This document shows positions 53,134 through 64,000 of a stretch of 64,000 bases of DNA, piece by piece. Source of the stretch: Siphonodentalium dalli (taxonomy: Eukaryota > Mollusca > Scaphopoda > Gadilida > Siphonodentaliidae). Where the stretch lies: assembly GCA_032622095.1 (NCBI GenBank), contig CP136069.1:82980958-83044957 (forward strand), given 5' to 3'. The notes under the pieces were generated by a model. That model made no database searches. It was not told the origin of the DNA and saw only the letters and a list, made by a program, of their open reading frames with translations. The position numbers and the translations under genes were made by a program. Positions within the stretch are counted from its first letter, which is position 1, and the number at the start of each line of letters is the position of its first letter.

Positions 53134-56100
53134 TGGGGAAACCTATATATGTATGTGGTGGGGATACCTATAGAAGTGTGTGGTGGGGATACCTATATTT
53201 GTGTGTGGTGGGGATACCTATATATTTATGTGGTGGGGATACCTATATATTTATGTGGTGGGGATACCTATATATGTATGTGGTGGGGATACCTATATAT
53301 GTGTGTGGTGGTGATACCTATATATGTGTGTGGTGGGGATACCTATATATGTATGTGGTGGGTGTACCTATATATGTATGTGGTGGGGATACCTATATAT
53401 GTGTGTGGTGGGGATACCTATAGATGTGTGTGGTGGGGATACATATAGATGTGTGTGGTGGGGATACCTATATATGTATGTGGTGGGGATACCTATATAT
53501 GTGTGTGGTGGGGATACCTATAGATGTATGTGGTGGGGATACCTATATATGTGAGTGGGGGGATACATATAGATGTATGTGGTCGGGATACCTATATATG
53601 TATGTGGTGGGGATACCTATATATGTATGTGGTCGGGATACCTATATATGTGTGTGGTGGGGATACCTATAGATGTATGTGGTGGGGATACCTATATATG
53701 TATGTGGTGAGGAGACCTATATATGTGTGTGGTGGGGATATCTATAGATTTGTGGTGGGGATACCTATATATGTATGTGGCGGGGAGACCTATAAATGTA
53801 TGTGGCGGGGATACCTATATATGTGTGTGGTGGGGAAACCAATATATGTGTTTGGCGGGGATACCTATATATGTGTGTGGCGGGGATACCTATATATGTA
53901 TGTGGTGGGGAGACCTATATATGTGTGTGGTGGGGATACCTATATATGTGTGTGGCGGGGATACCTATATATGTATGTGGTGGGGATACCTATATATGTG
54001 TGTGGTGGGGATACCTATATATGTATATGGTGGGGATACCTACATATTTGTGTGGTGGGGATACCTATAGATGTCTGTGGTGGGGATTCCTATAGATGTG
54101 TGTGTTGGGGATACCTATAGATGTGTGTGGTGGGGATACCTATATATGTATGTGGTGGGGATAACTATATATGTGTGTGGTGGGGATACCTATAGATATA
54201 TGTGGTGGGGATACCTATATATGTATGTGGTGGGGATACCTATATATGTGTGTGGTGGTGATACCTATATATGTGTGTGGTGGTGATACCTATATATGTA
54301 TGTGGCGGGGATACCTATATATGTGTGTGGTAGTGATACCTATATATGTGTGTGGTGGTGATACCTATATATGTGTGTGGCGGGGATACCTATAGATGTA
54401 TGTGGTGGGGATACATATAGATGTATGTGGCGGTGATACCAATAGATGTATGTGGTGGGGATACATATATATGTATGTGGTGGGAATACATATATATGTA
54501 TGTGGTGCGGATACCTATATATGTATGTGGTGGGAATACCTATAGATGTATGTGGTGGGGATACCTATATATGTATGTGGTGGGGATACCTATATATGTA
54601 TGTGTTGGGTATACCTATATATGTATGTGGTGGTGATATCTATAGATGTGTGTGTGGGGATACCTATATGTGTGTGGTGGGGATACCTATATGTATGTTT
54701 CGGGGATAACTATATGTATGTGGCGGGGATACCTATATGTGTGTGGTGGTGATACCTATATATGTATGTGGTGGGGATACCTATATATGTGTGTGGTTGG
54801 GATACCTATATATGTATGTGGTGGGGATACCTATAGATGTGTATGGTGGGGATACCTATATATGTGTGTGGTGGGGATACCTATATATGTATGTGGTGGG
54901 GAGACCTATATATGTGTGTGGTGGTGAGTTACCTATATATGTATGTGGTGGGGAGACCTATATATGTATGTGGTGGTGATACATATATATGTGTGTGGTG
55001 GGGATACCTATATATGTGTGTGGTGGCGATACCTTTAGATGTGTGTGGTGGGGATACCTATATATTTATATGGTGGGGATACCTATATATGTATGTGGTG
55101 GGGATACCTATATATGTATGTGGTGGTGATACCTATATATGTGTGTGGTGGGGATACCTATAGATGTGTGTGGTGGGGATACCTATAGATGTATGTGGTC
55201 GGGAGTCCTATATATGTATGTGGTGGGGATACCTATATATGTGTGTGAGGGGGATACCTATATATATGTGTGTGGTGGGGATACCTATATATGTGTGTGG
55301 TGGGGATACCTATATATGTATGTGGTGGTGATACCTATATATGTATGTGGTGGGAATACCTATAGATGTGTGTGGTGGGGATACCTATATATGTATGTGG
55401 CGGGGATACCTATATATGTGTGTGGTGGGGATACCTATATATGTATGTGGCGGGGATACCTATATTTGTGTGTGGCGGGGATACCTATATATGTATGTGG
55501 TGGGGATACCTATAGATGTATGTGATGGGGATACATATATGTGTGTGTCGGGGATACCTATATATGTGTGTGGTAGGGATACCTATATATGTATGTGGTG
55601 GGGATACCTATATATGTATGTGGTGGTGATACCTATATATGTATGTGGTGGGGAGAACTATGGATGTATGTGGCGTGGAGACCTATATATGTATGTGGTG
55701 GGGATACCTATATATGTGTGTGGTGGGAATACCTATATATGTATATGGTGGGGATACCTACATATTTATGTGGTGGGGATACTTATAGATGTATGTGGTG
55801 GGGATACCTATAGATGTGTGTGGTGGGGATACCTATAGATGTGTGTGGTGGGGATACCTATATATGTATGTGGTGGGGATACCTATATATGTGTGTGGTG
55901 GGGATACCTATAGATGTATGTGGTGGGGATACCTATATATGTGTGTGGTGTGGATACCTATATATGTATGTAGTGGGGATACCTATATATGTATGTGGTG
56001 GGGAAACCTATATATGTATGTGGTGGGGATACCTATATATGTGTGTGGTGGGGATACCTATAGATGTATGTGGTGGGGATACCTATATATGCATGTGGTG

Positions 56101-56597
56101 GGGATACCTATATATGTGTGTGGTGGTGATACCTTTATATGTATGTGGTGGGGATACCTATATATGCATGTGGTGGGGATACCTATATATGTGTGTGGTG
56201 GTGATACCTTTATATGTATGTGGTGGGGATACCTATATATGTATTTGGCGGGGATACCTATATATGTGTGTGGTGGTGATACCTATATATGTGTGTGGTG
56301 GGGATACCTATATATGTGTGTGGCGGGATACCTATAGATGTATGTGGTGGGGATACCTATAGATGTATGTGGCGGTGATACCAATAGATGTATGTCGTGG
56401 GGATACCTATATATGTATGTTGTGGGGATACCTATATATGTATGTGGTGGGGATACCTATATATGTATGTGGTGGGGATACCTATAGATGTATGTGGTGG
56501 GGATACCTATATATGTATGTGGTGGGGATACCTATATATGTATGTGGTGGGGATACCTATATATGTGTGTGGTGGCGATACCTATAGATGTATGTGG
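53134..56597 (+). repeat. 3.39-kb higher-order repeat, unit 2
   Basis: Collinear with unit 1 but 75 bp longer. Three units containing TATATATGCATG and ACCTTTATATG are duplicated at about 56090-56240. This is a visible step of three-unit slippage or unequal exchange. Confidence 0.8.
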
Positions 56598-59500
56598 TGG
56601 GGAAACCTATATATGTATGTGGTGGGGATACCTATATATGTGTGTGGTGGTGATACCTATATATGTATGTGGTGGGGATACCTATATATGTATTTGGCGG
56701 GGATACCTATATATGTGTGTGGTGGTGATACCTATATATATGTGTGTGGTGGGGATACCTATATATGTGTGCGGCGGGATACCTATAGATGTATGTGGTG
56801 GGGATACCAATAGATGTATGTGGTGGGGATACCTATATATGTATGTTGTGGGGATACCTATATATGTATGTGGTGGGGATACCTATATATGTATGTGGTG
56901 GGGATACCTATAGATGTATGTGGTGGGGATACCTATATATGTATGTGGTGGGGATACCTATATATGTATGTGTTGGGTATACCTATATATGTATGTGGTG
57001 GTGATACCTTTAGATGTGTGTGGTGGGGATACCTATATATGTGTGTGGCGGGGATACCTATATATATGTGTGTGGTGGGGATACCTATATATGTGTGTGG
57101 TGGGGATACCTATATATGTATGTGGTGGTGATACATATATATGTATGTGGTGGGGATATCTATAGATGTGTGTGGTGGGGATACCTATATTTATATGTGG
57201 CGGGGATACCTATATATGTGTGTGGTGGTGATACCTATATATGTGTGTGGTGAGGATACCTATATATATGTGGCGGGGATACCTATATGTATGTGGTGGG
57301 GATACCTATATGTGTGTGGTGGTTATACCTATATATGTATGTGGTGGGGATACCTATATGTGTGTGTGGTTGGTATACATATATATGTATGTGGTGGGGA
57401 TACCTATAGATGTGTATGGTGGGGATACCTATATATGTGTGTGGTGGGGATACCTATAGATGTGTGTGGTGGGGATACCTATATATATGTGTGGTGGGGA
57501 TACCTATACATGTATGTGGTGGGGAGACCTATATATGAGTGTGGTGGTGATACCTATATATGTATGTGGCGGGGATACCTATAAATGTGTGTGGTGGGGA
57601 TACCTATATATGTATGTGGTGGGGATACCTATAGATGTGTGTGGTGGGGATACCTATAGATGTGTGTGGTGGGGATACCTATATATTTATGTGGTGGGGA
57701 TACCTATATATTTATGTGGTGGGGATACCTACATATTTATGTGGTGGGGATACTTATAGATGTATGTGGTGGGGATACCTATAGATGTGTGTGGTGGGGA
57801 TACCTATAGATGTGTGTGGTGGGGATACCTATATATGTATGTGGTGGGGATACCTATATATGTGTGTGGTGGGGATACCTATAGATGTATGTGGTGGGGA
57901 TACCTATATATGTGTGTGGTGTGGATACCTATATATGTATGTAGTGGGGATACCTATATATGTATGTGGTGGGGAAACCTATATATGTATGTGGTGGGGA
58001 TACCTATAGATGTGTGTGGTGGGGATACCTATATTTATATGTGGCGGGGATACCTATATATGTGTGTGGTGGTGATACCTATATATGTGTGTGGTGAGGA
58101 TACCTATATATGTATGTGGTGGGGATACCTATAGATGTATGTGGTGGGGATACCTATATATTTATGTGGCGTGGAAACCTATATATGTGTGTGGTAGGGA
58201 TACCTATATATGTATGTGGTGGGGATACCTATATATGTATGTGGTGGTAATACCTATATATGTATGTGGTGCGGAGACCTATGGATGTATGTGGCGTGGA
58301 GACCTATATATGTGTGTGGTGAGGATACCTATATATGTATCTGGTGGGGATACCTATATATGTGTGTGGCGGGATTACCTATATATGTGTGTGGTGGGGA
58401 TACCTATATATGTATGTGGTGGGGATACCTTTATATGTATGTGGTGGGAGACCTATAGATGTATGTGGCGGGGAGACCTATATATGTGTGTGGTGATGAT
58501 ACCTATATATGTGTGTGGTGGGGAGACCTATAGATGTATGTGGCAGGGATACCTATATATGTGTTTGGTGAGGAGACCAATATATGTGTTTGGTGGGGAT
58601 ACCTATAGATGTGTGGTGGGGATACCAATATATGTATGTGGCGGGGAGACCTATATATGTATGTGGCGGGGATACCTATATATGTGTGTGGTGGGGATAC
58701 CTATATATGTGTGTTGCGGGGATACCTATATATGTGTGTGGCGGGGATACCTATATATGCTTGTGGTGGGGAGACCTATATATGAGTGTTTGGTGGGGAT
58801 ACCTATATGTATGTGGCGGGGATACCTATATGTATGTGGTGGGGATACCTATATGTGTGTGGTTGTGATACCTATATATGTATGTGGTGGTGATACCTAT
58901 ATATGTATGTGGTGGGGATACCTATATATGTGTGTGGTTGGGATACCTATATATGTATGTGGTGGGAATACCTATAGATGTGTATGGTGGGGATACCTAT
59001 ATATGTGTGTGGGGGGATACCTATAGATGTGTGTGGTGGGGATACCTATAGATGTATGTGGTGGGGAGACCTATATATGTGTGTGGTGGTGATACCAATA
59101 TATGTATGTGGCGGGGATACCTATAAATGTGTGTGGTGGGGAAACCTATATATGTATGTGGTGGGGATACCTATAGATGTGTGTGGTGGGGATACCTATA
59201 GATGTGTGTGGTGGGGATACCTATATATTTATGTGGTGGGGATACCTATATATGTATGTGGTGGGGATACCTATATATGTGTGTGGGGGTGATACCTATA
59301 TATGTGTGTGGCGGGGATACCTATATATGTGTGTGGTGGGGAGACCAATATATGTGTGTGGTGGGGATACCTATAGATGTGTGGTGGGGATACCTATATA
59401 TGTATGTGGCGGGGAGACCTATATATGTATGTGGCGGGGATACCTATATATGTGTGTGGTGGGGATACCTATATATGTGTGTGGCGGGGATACCTATATA

Positions 59501-62500
59501 TGTTTGTGTCGGGGATACCTATATATGCTTTTGGTGGGGAGACCTATATATGAGTGTGTGGAGGGGATACCTATATGTATGTGGCGGGGATACCTATATG
59601 TATGTGGTGGGGATACCTATATGTGTGTGGTTGTGATACATATATATGTATGTGCCTATGTGGTGGTGATACCTATATATGTATGTGGTGGGGATACCTA
59701 TATATGTGTGTGGTTGGGATACATATATATGTATGTGGTGGGGATACCTATAGATGTGTATGGCGGGGATACCTATATATGTGTGTGGTGGTAATACCTA
59801 TAGATGTGTTTGGTGGGGATACCTATAGATGTGTGTGGTGGGGATACCTATAGATGTATGTGGTGGGGAGACCTATATATGTGTGTGGTGGGGATACCTA
59901 TATATGTATGTGGCGGGGATACCTATAAATGTGTGTGGTGGGGATACCTATATATGTATGTTGTGGGGATACCTATATATGTATGTGGTGGCGATACCTA
60001 TATATGTATGCGGTGGGGATACCTATATATGTATGTGGTGGTGATACCTATATATGTATGTGGTGGGAGACCTATAGATGTATGTGGCAGGGAGTCCTAT
60101 ATATGTGTGTGGTGATGATACCTATATATGTGTGTGGTGGGGAGACCTATAGATGTATGTGGCAGGGATACCTATATATGTGTGTGGTGAGGGGACCAAT
60201 ATATGTGTGTGGTGGGGATACCTATAGATGTGTGGTGGGGATACCTATATATGTATGTGGCGGGGAGACCTATATATGTATGTGGCGGGGATACCTATAT
60301 ATGTGTGTGGTGGGGATACCTATATATGTGTGTGGCGGGGATACCTATATATGTATGTGGCGGTGATACCTATAAATGTGTGTGGTGGGGATACCTATAT
60401 ATGTATGTGGTGGGGATACCGATATATGAGTGTGTGGTGGGGATACCTATATGTATGTGTCGGGGATACCTATATGTATGTGGTGGGCATACCTATATGT
60501 GTGTGGTTGTGATACCTATATATGTATGTGGTGGTGATACCTATATATGTATGTGGTGGGGATACCTATATATGTGTGTGGTTGGGATACCTATATATGT
60601 ATGTGGTGGGGATACCTATAGATGTGTATGGTGGGGATACCTATATATGTGTGTGGTGGGAATACCTATAGATGTGTGTGGTGGGGATACCTATAGATGT
60701 GTGTGGTGGGGATACCTATAGATGTATGGGGTGGGGAGACCTATATATGTGTGTGGTGGTGATACCAATATATGTATGTGGCGGGGATACCTATAAATGT
60801 GTGTGGTGGGGATACCTATATATGTATGTTGTGGGGATACCTATATATGTATGTGGTGGGGATACCTATATATGTATGTGGTGGGGATACCTATAGATGT
60901 ATGTGGTGGGGATACCTATATATGTATGTGGTGGGGATACCTATATATGTATGTGTTGGGTATACCTATATATGTATGTGGTGGTGATACCTATATATGT
61001 GTGTGGTGGGGATACCTATATGTGTGTGGTGGGGATACCTATATGTATGTGGAGCGGATACCTATATGTATGTGGTGGGGATACCTATATGTGTGCGGTG
61101 GTGATACCTATATATGTATGTGGTGGGGATACCTGTATATGTGTGTGGTTGGGATACCTATATATGTATGTTGTGGGGATACCTATAAATGTGTATGGTG
61201 GGGATACCTATATATGTGTGTGGTGGGGATACCTATAGATGTGTGTGGTGGGGATACCTATATATGTGTGTGGTGGGGATACCTATAGATGTATGTGGTG
61301 GGGAGACCTATATATGTGTGTGGTGGTGATACCTATATATGTATGTGGCGGGGATACCTATAAATGTGTGTGGTGGGGATACCTATATATGTATGTGGTG
61401 GGGATACCTATAGATGTGTGTGGTGGGGATACCTATAGATGTGTGTGGTGGGGATACCTATATATTTATGTGGGGGGGATACCTGTATATGTATGTGGTG
61501 GGGATACCTATATATGTGTGTGGTGGTGATACCTATATATGTGTGTGGTGGGGATACCTATAGATGTGTGTGTTGGGGATACCTATAGATGTATGTGGTG
61601 GGGAGACCTATATATGTATGTGGTGGGGATACCTATATATGTGTGTGGCGGGGATACCTATATATATGTGTGTGGTGGAGATACCTATATATGTGTGTGG
61701 TGGGGATACCTATATATGTATGTGGTGGTGATACATATATATGTATGTGGTGGGGATACCTATAGATGTGTGTGGTGGGGATACCTATATATGTATGTGG
61801 CGGGGATACCTATATATGTGTGTGGTGGTGATACCTATATATGTGTGTGGTGAGGATACCTATATATGTATGTGGTGGGGATACCTATAGATGTATGTGG
61901 CGTGGAAACATATATATGAGTGTGGTAGGGATACCTATATATGTATGTGGTGGGGATACCTATATATGTATGTGGTGTTAATACCTATATATGTATGTGG
62001 TGGGGAGACCTATGGATGTATGTGGCGTGGAGACCTATATATGTGTGTGGTGAGGATACCTATATATGTATCTGGTGGGGATACCTATATATGTGTGTGG
62101 CGGGGTTACCTATATATGTGTGTGGTGGGGATACCTATATATGTATGTGGTGGGGATACCTATATATGTATGTGGTGGTGATAACTATATATGTATGTGG
62201 CAGGGATACCTATATATGTATGTGGTGGGGATACCTATATATGTATGTAGTGGTGATACCTATATATGTGTGTGGTGGGGAGACCTATATATGTATGTGA
62301 CAGGGATACCTATATATGTGTGTGGTGAGGAGACCAATATACGTGTGTGGTGAGAATACCTATAGATGTGTGATGGGGATACCTGTATATGTATGTGGCG
62401 GGGAGACCTATATATGTATGTGGCGGGGATACCTATATATGTGTGTGGTGGGGAGACCAATATATGTGTGTGGTGGGGATACCTATAGATGTGTGGTGGG

Positions 62501-64000
62501 GATACCTATATATGTATGTGGCGGGGATACCTATATATGTATGTGGTGGGGATACCTATATATTTGTGTGGCGGTGATACCTATATATGTGTGTGGCGGT
62601 GATACCTATATATGTGTGTGGCGGGGATACCTATATATGTTTGTGGTGGGGAGACCTATATATGAGTGTGTGGTGGGGATACCTATATGTATGTGGCGGG
62701 GATACCTATATGTATGTGGTGGGGATACCTATATGTGTGTGGTTGTGATACCTATATATGTATGTGGTGGTGATACCTATATATGTATGTGGTGGGGATA
62801 CCTATATATGTGGGTGGTTGGGATACCTATATTTGTTTGTGGTGGGGATACCTATAGATGTGTATGGTGGGGATACCTATATATGTGTGTGGTGGGGATA
62901 CCTATAGATGTGTGTGGTGGGGATGCCTATAGATGTGTGTGGTGGGGATACCTATAGATGTCTGTGGTGGGGAGACCTATATATGTGTGTGGTGGTGATA
63001 CCTATATATGTATGTGGTGGGGATACCTATAAATGTGTGTGGTGGGGATACCTATATATGTATGTGGTGGGGATACCTATAGATGTGTGTGGTGGGGATA
63101 CCTATAGATGTGTGTGGTGGGGATACCTATATATGTATGTGGTGGGGATACCTATATATGTGTGTGTGGGGATACCTATAGATGTGTGTGGTGGGGATAC
63201 CTATATATTTATGTGGTGGGGATACCTATATATGTATGTGGTGGGGATACCTATATATGTGTGTGGTGGTGATACCTATATATGTGTGTGGTGGGGATAC
63301 CTATAGATGTGTGTGTTGGGGATACCTATAGATGTATGTGGTGGGGAGACCTATATATGTATGTGGTGGGGATACCTATATATGTGTGTGGCGGGGATAC
63401 CTATATATATGTGTGTGGTGGGGATACCTATATATGTGTGTGGTGGGGATACCTATATATGTATGTGGTGGTGATACATAGATATGTATGTGGTGGGGAT
63501 ACCTATAGATGTGTGTGGTGGTGATACCTATATATGTATGTGGCGGGGATACCTATATATGTGTGTGGTGGTGATACCTATATATGTGTGTGGTGAGGAT
63601 ACCTATATATGTATGTGGTGGGGATACCTATAGATGTATGTGGTGAGGATACCTATATATTAATGTGGCGTGGAAACCTATATATGAGTGTGGTAGGGAT
63701 ACCTATATATGTATGTGGTGGGGATACCTATATATGTATGTGGTGGTAATACCTATATATGTATGTGGTGGGGAGACCTATGGATGTATGTGGCGTGGAG
63801 ACCTATATATGTGTGTGGTGAGGATACCTATATATGTATCTGGTGGGGATATCTATATATGTGTGTGGCGGGGTTACCTATATATGTGTGTGGTGGGGAT
63901 ACCTATATATGTATGTGGTGGGGATACCTATATATGTATGTGGTGGTGATACCTATATATGTATGTGGTGGGAGACCTATAGATGTATGTGGCAGGGATA

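Larger units (their letters stand above)
42510..64000 (+). repeat. 25-bp satellite, block S13 (21.5 kb uninterrupted)
   Basis: All + orientation, to the end of the window. The first 3 kb mirror 15.5-18.5 kb. From 45.4 kb onward a larger higher-order structure appears, with related segments near 45.4-48.9, 49.7-53.1 and 53.1-56.6 kb. From 58 kb a motif set containing GGCGTGGAAACC, GTATCTGGTGGGG and GGATGTATGTGGCGTGG recurs near 58.2, 62.0 and 63.8 kb. I see no gene, RNA gene or inserted element. Confidence 0.96.

Noticed and set aside
1-64000. CRISPR array
   Set aside because: Units are contiguous with no unique spacers, and the context is eukaryotic.
1-64000. Telomeric repeat because of the TGTGTGGTGGGG strings
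   Set aside because: The 25-bp period with internal ATACCTATATA is not a telomerase-type short repeat, and orientation flips inside the window. A subtelomeric or pericentromeric position remains possible but unproven.
1-64000. rRNA, tRNA or histone genes in the repeat
   Set aside because: No segment resembles them; the non-satellite parts are fully covered by families A and B.

Overview
The window holds no recognisable gene. About 79% of it (roughly 50 kb, near 2,000 units) is one 25-bp tandem satellite. A unit has a GGGGATACC head, a strictly alternating pyrimidine-purine middle (TATATATG then TATG or TGTG) and a GTGG(T/C) tail; 322-346 is a clean example. The many long open frames on the G-rich strand are a by-product of the repeat: 25 is not a multiple of 3, so every frame reads the same 25-codon cycle, and stops arise only in certain variant units. 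The organism must be a eukaryote. Consensus-type splice-donor, NRF-1-like and RFX-like strings in the non-satellite pieces make an animal, perhaps a marine invertebrate, the best guess. That is inference; I cannot name a taxon.

Layout. 1-6993 is satellite in the G-rich (+) orientation, interrupted by two full copies of a mobile-element-like insert (family A; 859-2633 and 4030-5658). 6996-12319 is the same satellite inverted, bounded by two palindromic switch points (6980-7009 and 12302-12345). From 12328 to the end the satellite is again in + orientation. It is interrupted by a 1,012-bp terminal-inverted-repeat element (family B, 14481-15492) and by seven more family A copies between 23075 and 42509, four of which share one 5' truncation. 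42510-64000 is uninterrupted satellite.

How it was built. All family A copies have the same outer junctions in the satellite unit, and the four truncated ones share one internal breakpoint. The copies therefore spread by recombinational amplification of large satellite-plus-element blocks (higher-order repeats of about 3.2-3.3 kb), not by repeated transposition. A block without the element survives at 13898-13920, with four extra bases at the insertion point. Both element families sit at the same TA of the 25-bp unit. Further higher-order repeats of 1.8 kb (inverted arm) and 3.39 kb (right side) lie in element-free satellite.

Possible function. Full family A copies carry a conserved cluster of two GTCACATGAC E-boxes, an ACGTCAC half-site, two TGACTCA sites and a CAG|GTAAGT donor, which resembles a captured promoter with a first exon. 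The strong G/C strand asymmetry switches sign at the inversion borders. Nothing in the sequence proves that any of this is transcribed.
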